A stretch of DNA of 64,000 bases from Linepithema humile. Taxonomy: Eukaryota; Arthropoda; Insecta; Hymenoptera; Formicidae. Within the stretch, counting starts at the first letter, position 1, and each line of letters begins with the position of its first letter. The stretch is taken from positions 21,717,918 to 21,781,917 of the forward strand of contig NC_090130.1 of assembly GCF_040581485.1 (NCBI RefSeq), written 5' to 3'. The position numbers and the translations under genes were made by a program. Below are positions 27,436 through 38,821 of the stretch, piece by piece. The notes under the pieces were generated by a model that was not told where the DNA came from, did no database searches, and was given only the letters and a program-made list of their open reading frames with translations.

Positions 27436-29709
27436 ATGAAATTGGTGCCAGCGATTCAGCTACCGCAGCTACCGCCGGTTTCCGCCGCGGGCGGAATGAC
27501 CGGAATGGATTCCCGGCTGCCACCGAGTATCTCGTTGCCTTTCAGTCCCACGGACTTGTTTTGGCGAGCCCAGTATGGGCATACGATGGGCTTTCCACCT
27601 TCGACGCACCCGCCACCCAGTCCTCTCTTGGACTTCAAAACTCATCTACCAGCGAGTTTAGGTAAATATTAAATTAACAACGCTCTTCTTGCATAAAAGC
27701 ATAAAATCAATATTAGTTTCGCGGCGATTGTTGATTTCTACAGATTTTTGCAACCACGCTGGAGTATCTTGTGTAAAAGAATATTAGTATTTAAATCTTT
27801 TTCTTCATACTTTTAGCGTATTATAACACGAGAGATCTTGTTGGGATTAATTTATATAACAATTTATATATCCCCATATCAATGTTGTTGTTTTCACATA
27901 GCTGCGAACAAATAAATTGACTATAAACGGACGATGTTAGGCTACGCAGCGGTTACGAAGGGCACCGCGTATACCACCAATGGCATCTTCTCTCCTTTCA
28001 GCGTCCGACCCTAGAATGTGGTCGCGCGAGGACGTGGGCGCGTTCCTGCGGTGGGCCGAGCGGGAGTTTGACCTACCGCCAATCGAGATGGAAGCGTTCC
28101 AGATGAACGGCAAGGCTCTGTGCCTGCTAACGAAGGCCGATTTAGGCGATAGGTGTCCTGGTGCCGGTGACCTATTGCACAACATACTGGCCATGCTGGT
28201 ACGAGACTTCAATCAGTTGCAGAGGTGTCTGCCGAGCAGTCCGGTTACGCCAACCAGGCCGTCCGCGTATCCGTTGAGCCCGCACTCCCATCCGCCCACA
28301 CCGACGTGGACGGAGACGCCGTACGCTCAGAATCTCGCCTCCTTGATGTCGGCGAATTCGGTGACGCTGTCGCCGGCGCCGTCCGTCGACAGCCAATCGG
28401 GCTCGCCCAGCCACGCGACTGACGCGAATCAGACACAGGTTTATAAGAGCGACTCGGATGAAGATAACAATCATCAAGTGCCGGGAGGTAATACCAGTCC
28501 ACCGGCCACGCCGACCGCCGTCGCGGCGCAGAGGCTCAGCGAGGTGAGCGTCAAGGATCAGCCCAGCCCAACGATACCGTTGATGCCATTGGCTGGCTTC
28601 CGGACGACCGCCAGTGCAGCCAGAGAGTTCTTTCCCAGCGATTCGCCGGAGCCCAACACCAGTTAGTAATTAATTTTAATTACCCACCACCCATGTTTTT
28701 GCATATAATTTAATTATATTGATCAGAATTAATCGTTCTTTCTTGGATAATGTAAACTTTGTATGGACGGCTTCTAAATTATTTTTTAATTTTCCAATTG
28801 TTTTGTTTTTCAAACTTCCTGTTTTGTTGATTTTTGAGCTATTTTGATTGAATACAAAATTTCAAGTAAGCTTTAATCTCCCCACGGTTGTTATTGTATA
28901 TTGTAGCAAATTGCGCCGTTCTGTTTAGACGGAAGACTGCTCTGGGACTTCCTCCAGCAATTGCTGAACGATCCCAGTCAACGGTACACGCATTATATCG
29001 CGTGGAAGTGTCGGGAAACCGGCGTGTTCAAGATCGTCGATCCGGCTGGCCTGGCGCGGCTCTGGGGCATTCAGAAGAATCACCTGTCTATGAATTACGA
29101 TAAGATGAGCAGAGCTTTGCGTTACTATTACCGTGTTAACATACTTAGAAAAGTCCAAGGCGAACGACATTGCTATCAGTAAGTGTTCCGTTATTGTCCT
29201 TGCAATTAATTAATAGTCCATGTCAATTAATAATCATTGTAAAAAATTACAAAATAAATTTATTCGATTCTGATGATTTCGTATTTTAGTAATGTCAAAA
29301 TTTAATTCTGACCACTGTTATAATAATTGAAAATTTTTTGACAAATGTTGTGTGGATAAGAAATTCGTGCTTACAAATACTGTTAGATTTGTTTTGCTTG
29401 TGGCAAACAAGTTTTATTATTGATTGCAGATTTCTACGTAACTCGATTGAATTGAAGAATCTCAAGAATATATCGTCGTTGCGCCATCAGATGCGGATAA
29501 AGTCGGAACCAGAGGAGGAAGGGCCGCTTTCCGGAGGTCTTGAAACGGATCCGGAAGCGGACATGCCGACAGACCTCTCGATGTCCAGTATGAACCAGCC
29601 ATCGAGTGAACCGCAGCAGCCCCTGCCGCTGCACGACCCACCTGCGAAGTACAGAAGTCACGCGTACAACCTCGTTAAGACCAATCAGGAGCCGGAAGAG
29701 AGGAAGTGA
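27436..29709 (+). CDS. aop: ETS-domain transcriptional repressor anterior open / Yan (ETV6/7 family)
   Basis: Four coding exons join in frame: 27436-27661, 28002-28661, 28929-29178 and 29430-29709, giving 471 residues. The start is fixed by an in-frame TGA at 27424 and an acceptor (ttttgcag) ending at 27407, so 5' UTR exons must lie upstream. A Pointed/SAM domain spans about residues 77-148 (begins DPRMWSREDV). A proline/serine linker follows with SP and TP sites at S155 and T158, placed like the MAPK-regulated Ser127 of fly Yan. The ETS domain covers about 297-380 and has the Yan-specific GRLLWDFLQQLLND, IQKNHLSMNYDKMSRALRYY and ILRKVQGERHCYQFLRN. The C-terminal tail has a SUMO-type IKSE followed by acidic residues (K403) and a CtBP-type PTDLS (425-429). 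Yan is a nuclear repressor that antagonises Pointed downstream of receptor tyrosine kinase/Ras/MAPK signalling; that role is taken from the family. The acceptor at 28928 was preferred over one at 28906 because only it keeps the frame. Confidence 0.95.
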
Positions 29710-32350
29710 CGCGGGACCTAGCGATGGCAGGAACGCAATGATCGCGCGTAATCATTAATCGCGCTGAGTGCCGGCGGCAAAGCGACCTCGACGTAAGAGG
29801 GGGTCCAGTATCGGCAACCGATCGACGGATTGCAGAATGAGATCGGAGAGCATATGAACATTTACTCCGTTCGATTCGTCGATTAATGAGATGATATTCT
29901 CTACGCAAAGACAAAAAAGGTCTTTAAGATAAAAATATGCGGAATCCGAAAAGCGAATGACGGTGAATTCGTCAACGAAGATCAGAAAGACGATGAAGAG
30001 GGAGTCTAATCGAAATCAGTGGTTGACAATGGAGAATGGCAAAATATGAGAATGGCTCAGAGTTTTGTCGAACGCAATCGTTAATTAAGAGGACGTTCGA
30101 AACATGATGGTTGGTTCGTATGAAGCGCAACACAACACCGTTACGATCTTTAGGCATGTTACGGAGACTCTTTGATGAGAGTAATTGTCGGAATAGGAAT
30201 AAGAATAGGTATAGAGGAAAAGAAATGGGCATATTCACGTTTATCTAATTCGCAGAATCACATTGACGCTCCAAAGATGATCTTCGAGGGATCAGAAATC
30301 ATGAAATTTTGTGCTCCCCTTTCCGTCTGTCGAGTATTTGAAACATACAATTCTCTGTACTTTCGTCATTATGTGCAAGAGTGTGATAAGATGCGTGGGA
30401 AGAAAGCGCGCTTTGCCAATATCACTTCACAGCGCGATCGGATAACGATTTGCTCCTACCCTCCATATGGATTCACCATTAAGTCGTTGTGCGCCGATAA
30501 TGATAGACGCTTCGATCTGAAGCTCGATCTTCGCGGATATTCCACCCCATATCCTCTTTCACATCCCCGTCCTCTTCCCTTGTAACGGAGCAAACTATCG
30601 ACGCGAATTGTCGGGCAATTTCCTTTCCGCTTTTACAACGACGAATTGCGTATAAAACGCTGATGTATATGAAACGGACTTATGTACGCTTAAAAATACT
30701 ATATACGAAGATTTAATGTACAAAGAATGCCAGAGGGAGAACTGTTACCAGGTCTTTCCTTTCTTTAGCGTCTCTCTTTCTTTCCTTTTTTATTAATTTT
30801 AAGAACATGTTCTGTGATGTGACTATGTTTTTTTTTCTTTTTTGCGAAACAAGTAGCCCGTGAATGAGATCAATCCCAAAGAGAGACTCGAAACTTGATT
30901 TGAGACATTCGTGTAAATGCATCACAGAAGAATTACGTTACAGACCTTTCCGAAGTATAAAGAGCTTGATAAAATCTTCCCGCGACAGTTTAATAACATT
31001 TTTACATATGTCGACTCTGAGAGAGAGAGAGAGACTAAATGGAAAGTTTAATTGGATTTTCTCAAGCTCTTGCTACTCTTGTACGCTGAAACGGTTCTCC
31101 ACTACTTTGACGTATTTGTGCCAAGAACATTTGCCGTTTAATAAGAGAAGGATTAATGTATTTAGTCGTACATATTTAGTCGACCGTTCCAAAAGACTCG
31201 GTATATCACGATTTTGGAACCAAGTATTGTATCGTTCGCTCTCGGTACACGCAATATATCCAAGACGCACCGAGTATCGTGTAATTGATTGTACGCTGTA
31301 GGAAATGTATGTAATTGAACTAATTATTTGGATTTAATGATTTGTAAATGGAAACGACATATAAGATGATATTAGAAGATTAGTAAAAGAAGTTTATGGA
31401 AATTCGGGACCACATTTAGAGTATATAAATTTATCTATAGAAAAAATATATATATACATATATTTTACTATCAAAATTTATATTCGAAATTTCTATGTTT
31501 GTTGCCGATGCGATTGTGGCTTACATTCCACGACTCTTTATCCGATGATTGTTTAGGTGGTAAACGTGAAAGTCACGCGAGAGGAATAAAAGCAAGTAAA
31601 CAAGACGTGTATACAATTAGGAAACAGGTTTTAAGAAGATTACTAATTGTATTTTTGCACTTGAGAATATAAAACTGAGAAAGTATGAGAGACTTGAAGT
31701 ATGAATGTGAGAGAGAAAGAGAATGAATTTTGTCAAACGAGTATATGTCCGTATTGTGAACTCATCAGGACCAGACAGTCCGTATATGTATATCGTAAAC
31801 TATACTCAATTCAGTCTTATTCTAATCGCATGTGTACAAGAGAAAGTAGAAAAGTAAATTAACTTTTTGACTTAACTTCGTAGAATGAAAATGTTTTCAT
31901 TCATAAACGCATCTTAATTCTACTCATATTTGTATAGTTATGCAAATATGAGTAGTGGGGAAAAAAAATGCAAAACATGTGCACCTTGCGAATATTTGAT
32001 AGGTTCACAATGTGGTCACTCGATTGTATGGATAAACGACACGCTGAGGAATATAATCGGCTTCTTGTATACTGTGATCTCTATATTCTGTAATTCAAAG
32101 GAAATATTGCATAGTTAAAATTAGGTATTAATATCTAGATGAAATGCGTGTACATCATGCACATCTAGATGAGACGTTTGCTTAGGAGAAACGCGTGATG
32201 TTATCAAGATAAGAGAAAGATATATATGTACATCTTTTTTGTTTACGGTCGTGTAAATAAATTTTATGTGGACAAATGTTCAGAGGAACGATGATTTATA
32301 TATAAATAAATAAATATAAATATACGATATATCTATAATAAGCATATATA
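29710..32350 (+). other. Probable 3' UTR of aop
   Basis: About 2.6 kb follow the aop stop without a credible gene. Open frames at 30172-30585 and 30864-31301 resemble no family I know. AATAAA-type signals occur near 32256 and in the run tataaataaataaata near 32300. The next gene is convergent (mtSSB), so the transcript probably ends before about 32.4 kb. A short GA run lies at 31021-31035. Confidence 0.5.
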
Positions 32351-32844
32351 AAAATCGATTAAATAATAATGCGTCTGAGGTGAGAAAAGTTTATATATCG
32401 TTTCGCGTGTATAAAAAGGAACTGTAAAATTTTAGAGATTAGAACGGTTTTATTATATAACTTGTTATGAAGAGTACACGAAATGAATGTTGTAAATATA
32501 GACTTATTTAGTTATTAAGAATGTGCGAGTACTATTCCTTTAACTCATCCAATATACAACCTGCTAAAAATAAATTTTTATCACAAAGATAATAATCGTC
32601 AATATATTTATGAAATATATTTCAACATGAGAACATTTAATTAGCTCTCTGAAAGCATTTGAAGTTCTGCATCAATTGTCATAGGTGTAGTTTTTATAAA
32701 AATGATTTTTGAAAATATTCCACTTTAAAATTCTTGATGCTTTTAAAACAGAAATATTTTCCATGCAAGCATAAACTATTCTCCAATTGCAAATGTATGA
32801 CAAAGTACTAGAATAGAAGAAAATGCTTTTTCTATATTGAAATC

Positions 32845-32850
32845 TTTATT
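32845..32850 (-). terminator. Polyadenylation signal of mtSSB
   Basis: TTTATT on the plus strand reads AATAAA on the minus strand, 64 nt after the mtSSB stop codon. That spacing is reasonable for a short 3' UTR. Confidence 0.5.
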
Positions 32851-32913
32851 AAAAAGGAACAAGATGCTTAAAAATATTTAAATGTACACGCTTAAATCTA
32901 AGACAGGTACTAT

Positions 32914-33667
32914 TTATTGGAACAATATAACCTCATCTGCGATAATAGTTGTGCTGGGATGAGTATTTCCTTCGTCATCTTTAAATTCACTGTAATTTAA
33001 CTTGCCATTTACCAGTACACGCTGACCCTTTTTCAAATAATCATACACAGAATCCCTTAAACCAGGTTTGAAAATACATATCTTATGCCACTCTGTTTTC
33101 TGCATAAACTTATCTGTTAAAAAATAAACAAACATATAATAATCATGTTTATTAATACTATCATTCATTTTTAAAAATCACAATTGTTCAATTATATACC
33201 TGTGTCATATTTATAATTTGTATGTGTTGCGAGAGAAAATATTACAACTGGATTCTCTGTGCTTCCTCGTTTCTGTGGATCTGCCCCAGCTCTTCCAAGT
33301 AAAGTTACTTTATTTATAGCTACAATAAAATTACAGAATAAAATTTTATCTTTTTGTATATAAATAAAAATATACATTGTTCTAATAAATTTTTTTAGTG
33401 TTGTAGAGATTATAATTATATATACGCACTTTTTAATATCTCAAATAATTCTCTAATACAATTATGTACTTACTCTTTTCTACCTTTGTGGTCTCGTTCA
33501 TTTCTTCCGATAAAAATCGTATATTATTTAGTCTACCGGCTTGATTGCGCACTTGTAAAATAACCTAAAAATGTCGATATATAAAGTAAAATATATGCTT
33601 TAATCTCAAATAATTTTACCTTTTATCTACATATAGTTATGATAATGTTACTTACTTTGCGAAACAT
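32914..33667 (-). CDS. mtSSB: Mitochondrial single-stranded DNA-binding protein (mtSSB)
   Basis: Four minus-strand exons join in frame: 33656-33667 (only MFRK), 33474-33564, 33200-33319 and 32914-33113, giving 140 residues, the usual size for animal mtSSB. The N-terminus is basic and suits a mitochondrial presequence (MFRKVILQVRNQAGRL). The OB-fold core follows, with INKVTLLGRAGADPQ, NPVVIFSLATHTNYKY, TEWHKICIFKPGLRD, LKKGQRVLVNGKL and ATTIIAD-like TTIIADEVILF. The protein coats single-stranded mtDNA as a tetramer and stimulates the replisome; that function is family knowledge. All three introns are short with canonical borders, and the phases (0, 1, 1) fit exactly. The tiny first exon is typical of the gene. 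CCT8 lies upstream on the same strand and aop is convergent downstream. Confidence 0.95.
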
Positions 33668-34539
33668 CGTTAGATTTTTTGTAAATTATATTTCTTTATC
33701 AAAAAAGTTACAAATAAGTGGATAGTATAAAAAATACAATATGAATACTAAACAGACACTGCCGCAAATCAGTGTCGCCAGCGTGCATATCTGGGCTCCA
33801 CACGCAACAACGGAGACCACGTCCGTGTGCGTTCGGCTCAATAGGAACGAATCTATACTTACTACGTCTATGACCAGAGAGAATGCTATGACTGTAATGA
33901 AGTGGCGGTAAAAGTTTGATTCTTTCTGTGCTTTTTGTTGTCTTAGATGTATAATATTATTATATTGTATATTTTTATAGAATTGGATAAGCAATAGAAA
34001 TTTAAAAGTTGTTTTCTTTTTCTGTGTGGGATCAAATAGCTTAAACGTCTATGAATATACACTCATTGTTTCAGAACTGTATTTATCAGTATAATAGTTC
34101 AAAATATTTGAGATATTTCAGAACATAGTCGATATTTATTGTTAATCAATTTTTTACATGTTTTCTTTTTTTTATTAAAATATTTTAGCAAAAGTAAGTT
34201 AAGTGAGGCAAACACAGAGAAAAGTGACATTGAATACAAATTTATTTAACAATTTTATTTGATATCTGTGTTAGAATTCAGCAGATGTATTGGATAAAAG
34301 TTAAAAATTGTAGAAACTTTTGTTTATTCTTGGAAATAGAATAAGAAGTGAAGTTAAATGTTGTCATTTGCCTATATATCCTTTCTATTCTATTAATATT
34401 TGAAATACATTAAAATTTGCGCAGCCACATTATAAATTAAACATGAAAATTTATGATTATATCATATCTGTATTTATAAAAAAATATTGTTTGCTACTGA
34501 ATACTACTCCATTTTTCATCATTACGTACAATCACAGTT
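33668..34539. other. Spacer between mtSSB and CCT8; no gene seen
   Basis: AT-rich sequence between the mtSSB start and the CCT8 3' end. An open frame at 33686-33994 (-) has no recognisable features. The DNA just upstream of 33667 is presumably the mtSSB promoter, but I see no clear core element. Confidence 0.5.
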
Positions 34540-34545
34540 TTTATT
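34540..34545 (-). terminator. Polyadenylation signal of CCT8
   Basis: TTTATT on the plus strand is AATAAA on the minus strand, about 55 nt past the CCT8 stop. A second AATAAA at 34596-34601 overlaps the TAA stop itself (GAG TAA TAA AG), probably too close to be the one used. Confidence 0.5.
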
Positions 34546-34599
34546 TAATACATTTGCTGAATTCTTACAACAAAGATTACGCCAGCGATTGATTCTTTA

Positions 34600-37065
34600 T
34601 TACTCGTCTTCATCGCGAGCACCACTGGGTGGAGCCTTCGGGCCACCTGCTCGTTTTGCCATAATAATTTGATCTACTTTAAGAACTGTGCATGCTGCAC
34701 CAACTGCATACTTCATCGCCCATTTCTTCGTCAAATATAAGTCCAGGATTCCTGCCTCAACGGTATCAATCAGGGCTGCACCACCATTCTGCAATATAAT
34801 TTGTAATATATAAATAATACTATAAAAAAATGACTCAATCATTCACGTCTAGTAGTCATCCATGTAAATGTTAGAATCTTAGAGTTGCGAATCACAATCA
34901 GTCATACAAATCGAACACATATTAATGCATTTATATTGTTTACAGGAATATTGATACTCAAAATGTGGGAAATAATACGTACATCAATATCGAAACCATG
35001 GTTCTTCTTTCCTTCTTTATGCGCGGCGTAAAGTTTCGACAGAAGCTCGGATGCATGAACGCCAGTGCTCTCGGCCAGCGTTTTGGGAAATACCTCTAAA
35101 GCAGTGGCGAATTTGCGCGCGGCGTATTGCTCCAGACCAGGTAGCGTGTCAGCATACGACGCCACCTGTGCGGCCAGTTCGATTTCCGTAGCACCTGCGC
35201 CTGGGACAAATTTGCCATCTTTGGTAATGCCCTTGAAAGTGTTAACACCATCGTTAATTGCGCGCTCAATATCGTCCATGTAATTCTCGGTGGAACCGCG
35301 CACAAGCACAGTGCTGACGCGGCTCTCCTTTCCCTCCAATTTGAATATCACCACTATAGTATCCCCCAGCTCGTCTATGTATACTGTATCAGCGTATCCC
35401 AACTCTTCTTTCGACGGAGGCACCTTTGAGAGAAAATATCGATTACTGTAATACCTTATTTTAACATTAGCATATGTATTGATTACAAGTTGAAAAATCA
35501 TCATCAAATCCAAGATACATATACAAATAAAGGCGAATAAATTTACCAGCTTTGAGAGCGCTATGGCGCCGACAGTCTTGCATAATCGCCTGACGTCAAA
35601 TTTGCTCGGAATCCGAACAGCCATCAGATTGTACTTGTTCATGTAGTGTAGAGCCATGTTTCCAAATTTTCCGCCGGACACCACCACTTCGGCGCCGCTG
35701 TCAGCAATAGCTTTGATCTGAGTCTCCAGCAGCGATTCCTCGCCACGCGAGAATTTCAACAACTCGTCGGCTGTCTTTATCAGCACGGTGCCCTTGGTCT
35801 CAGTCTGAGTGATGTCCACGGCGCAAGTGTAAACCGCGATCTTTGCGCTAATCTTCTTCGTGACTTCTCCTTCTACCTGACGCTTAAATACCATGCCTTG
35901 CACCACTTGAGAGTTGTTCAAGCCACTTCCAAGTATTTTGCAAACTCGTACATTGTCGACATTAAATGCTGTTTCCTCCGGTAAGATGGCAATACAAGCC
36001 CGAGTGACAAGAGAAGCGAGAAAATCCTCATTTCCATATTGTTTGCTCATAATAGCACTCCTGATTCCCTTTTTAACTTGGTTTTCATCGCGTACATCAT
36101 CTATCTTCTGAACAATTAAGGTAGGTAAAATTTCAAGTGCTTTGTCTAAGGCACTTTCGTAGCCTTCAACAATTTCTGAAGTTGTAATCCCCTGTAATTA
36201 AAGAATTAAAATACAATTATATGTACAACTCATACTTATATACAACATTTTATGTAGGATAAATGCACTCAATAAAGTTATGTAGCTGCAATTTATATCT
36301 CTAAATATAAGAATATATAAAGATAATATATCAGAATATATTAATCTAACAAAATATTATAAAATCAATGTACCAGGCGAAGAAGTTCTTCCGCAGCGTG
36401 AAGCAGTGCTCCAGCAAAGATAATAACAAAGTTTGTTCCATCTCCTACTTCAGCTTCTTGCATTTTTGATGCTAAAACTAATAGCTTTGCAGCTGGATGT
36501 TCCACTTCCAGTTCATTAATAATTGTTGCTGCATCATTAGTTACAAATAGTTTTTCAATGTGATTGATAATCATCTTATTCATGCCATTAGGACCATATG
36601 CACTTCTTACAGTATCCGCAAATTGTTTGCAGGCTGTTATGTTCCTGTAAACCGCTTCTTCAAGGCCAGAGAAATACTGAAAGCACAAAATAATAAAATC
36701 ATCAAAATACAGAAGCAACAAAATTTAGTTTGAAAAATTATAACATCAAGATTTTTATTATTATTTAATGACCAAATTGAATCTAAATTTTCTAAAAGAA
36801 AGCAAGACATATTTCAGGTATAATTTAATGTTTATGTGCCAAATTGTTTTGTTCTAGGATCAAGTATGCTATATATCTAAAATGTCCATAAAAGGCAAGG
36901 ACTGATTCTTCGTATGTCCTTTCAGGGAAGGAGCATCATCGGTTAATGGAACCGCGTGACAATACATTTGCATGCACGTGGATACTATGATAAAAAGACA
37001 CTTACGCGGGCCCCATCCTTAAGCATCTGCGCTACACCAGGCGCTTTCGGTACGTGCATAGCCAT
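34600..37065 (-). CDS. CCT8: T-complex protein 1 subunit theta (CCT8)
   Basis: Five minus-strand exons, all with phase-0 junctions: 37006-37065, 36374-36676, 35547-36191, 34983-35423 and 34600-34788. They give 545 residues, matching the roughly 548 of animal CCT theta. Group II chaperonin motifs are present in order: MAMHVPKAPGVAQMLKDGAR at the N-terminus, AYGPNGMNKMI and GDGTNFVI for nucleotide binding, SIMSKQYGNE-like AIMSKQYGNEDF, ETKGTVLIKTADELL and DLRRLCKTVGA-like RRLCKTVGAIALSKL in the apical region, RGSTENYMDDIERA, VPGAGATEIELAAQV and VDQIIMAKRAGGPK near the C-terminus. It is one of eight subunits of the cytosolic TRiC/CCT ring, which folds actin, tubulin and other clients using ATP. 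A 545-residue protein with no frame break argues for an intact gene. Its start lies about 560 bp from a divergent G-gamma gene. Confidence 0.97.
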
Positions 37066-37625
37066 TTTTGTCAGAAATTTCGAAAGATCGCTTTTCCACG
37101 TGTGACTAACACCACAATTGACTACGATCTCGTTTCGCTTGAATGCGATGCAGTTGAGATTTTTCGAGACTGTGTCCGTGCTAGGGAAATTTATTCCGGC
37201 TAAAGCCTTTACAGACTCGTTTTCAACAGCGATTCTTTAGACATGCTAATTGGTTGTAACATAGGGAAATTTGTGGATAATTCCACAGAAATGCATTGAC
37301 AGCCAATCAACAGCTCATGAACATATTTTACGTCAAGTGTGAAACCGCCTTAAGGGATCGGCACAGGAAGAATAAAGTTTGCTAAAAATATTGAGGAAGT
37401 GTGGCTAAAAGGATCAACGAGAGTCTTTCGAGGACGACACAGAAGAATCGAATTAAGTTGTTTGAGGTCTAGTTTTGCGGTTTATAAAAGTGAGATTCTA
37501 GCGTCGGACGTCTAAGTCCAGGTAGCCTTTAATTCGTAGTATATTTTCCTTTAGTGTGTACCTCTCTGCTTCTTCCTGTCAAGAGTTCACACGACGATTT
37601 TCTGATTTCTCTGTCATATATACAG
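37066..37625. promoter_or_regulatory. Divergent promoter region between CCT8 and the G-gamma gene
   Basis: About 560 bp separate the two oppositely directed start codons. A CCAAT-type box occurs near 37300 (agccaatcaaca), with its reverse near 37250 (attggttg). No TATA box is obvious in either direction. Pyrimidine-rich sequence ending tatatacag at 37625, just before the G-gamma start, looks like a splice acceptor, so a 5' UTR exon of G-gamma probably lies within this stretch. Confidence 0.5.
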
Positions 37626-37630
37626 CTGTT

Positions 37631-37843
37631 ATGGACATGGTGATCTCGAATTTGCAACAGCAGCGTCAAGTGACGGAGCAATTGCGCCGTGAAGCCGCCT
37701 TAAAACGGATCACGGTGAGCAAAGCCGTCGAAGACATCATGAAGTACATCACCGAACACGAGCAGGAGGATTGTCTGCTGGTGGGTTTCTCATCGCAGAA
37801 GTCCAATCCCTTTCGTGAAAAAAGCACCTGTATTGTACTTTAA
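37631..37843 (+). CDS. Ggamma1: Guanine nucleotide-binding protein gamma-1 subunit
   Basis: A single coding exon of 70 residues, the same length as fly Ggamma1. The N-terminal helix MDMVISNLQQQRQVTEQLRR pairs as a coiled coil with G-beta. The C-terminal half has MKYITEHEQEDCLL, VGFSSQKSNPFREKS and the CaaX box CIVL, whose final leucine predicts geranylgeranylation. The protein anchors the G-beta-gamma dimer to membranes downstream of GPCRs. I start at 37631, not at an upstream in-frame ATG at 37556, because the shorter form matches the family and a likely acceptor (tatatacag) ends at 37625. AATAAA at 38335-38340 is a candidate poly(A) signal. Confidence 0.95.
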   Translation: MDMVISNLQQQRQVTEQLRREAALKRITVSKAVEDIMKYITEHEQEDCLLVGFSSQKSNPFREKSTCIVL

Positions 37844-38821
37844 GCCTGCGTGCTTGAAATCAGAGGAGCAACATGAGTGATAATACCACTTTGAGCTTCC
37901 TGTGTGTTGATTTGATGCGAGGATAAATGTATTTACAATTGTAGGTATAAGTAAGTTTCTAATTAAATTATTTTATGATGTATCTTTAAGATTGTCTGTT
38001 GGAAATGTGCAGAATCAGATTTATCTCGACATATGCTATTTTAAGAATGTATTTTACACAAAGTTTATATAGTTTTCAAAATCTACAGGGTTAGAATTTC
38101 ATGAGCTATATATATAGAAATTTACACATGCCTAACTTTTGTATAATCTTACCAAAACTTATAACAACAGGTTTGGACACTGAACAATATATTTTTATAT
38201 ACATGTAAAATCTTAATACATTTCTAAAATATCTTTATATATATTTATATGTATATTAAATTGTCCAAATAATTAATATCTAGGTGCCACGATTAGTCTT
38301 CATTTTTCAAGTTAATATTATTATAATAAAACATTAAAAATTTTAACAATAGTTTTAGATAACAGAAAATGAAATATTGTCTCAAGAACTAATATTAATT
38401 CTTAATGTGTGCTCAACTAAATTTTTATAGTATATAAAATGCGCATTGATTGTAAATCAGTCTTCTAATATGCCTTCATCAAGTGCCTATATCAAGATTA
38501 AAGACTGGTAATGAAACAATATAACGCTTACACAAATTTGTAATATCAGAATACTTTGTTACTTTAAAAATAATGGAAATTTAACATACAGGTTCATAGA
38601 TAATTTATTGTCAAATTTTATTGTCAAAATATAAAATATGTTTAAAAACAAAAGCATTTTTGTGTGTGCATATTTACTGAACAATTTTAAAAACTCCTCT
38701 ACTATAAAAATAAAATCTGTGTTTTAAGTAACAAAATGTTATTTTTATATATTATCAAAATTTTACATATTAATTTTACAATCAATATTTTACATATATT
38801 CATATTTATATAAAATAATTA
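37844..38821. other. Convergent 3' regions of the G-gamma gene and Ku70
   Basis: Nearly 1 kb of AT-rich DNA between two converging genes. It probably holds the G-gamma 3' UTR (AATAAA at 38335-38340) and the short Ku70 3' end. No further gene is visible. Confidence 0.5.

Noticed and set aside
27387..27665. Alternative plus-strand frame over the first aop coding exon
   Set aside because: It starts inside the intron before the acceptor and is out of frame with the Pointed and ETS domains.
30573..30980. TCTTCC hexamers (30573-30578, 30975-30980) as miR-7 sites in the aop 3' UTR
   Set aside because: miR-7 is known to target fly yan, but these are only six-base matches without the extra G, expected by chance in this length.
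30172..31301. Open frames of 137 and 145 codons after aop
   Set aside because: They sit in the probable aop 3' UTR and look like no known protein.
37074..37081. Heat-shock-element-like gaaatttc upstream of CCT8
   Set aside because: Only one correctly spaced pair of units is present. The next GAA has the wrong spacing.
37556..37630. Upstream in-frame ATG extending G-gamma by 25 residues
   Set aside because: The extension crosses a likely splice acceptor, and the family length is 70 residues from the later ATG.
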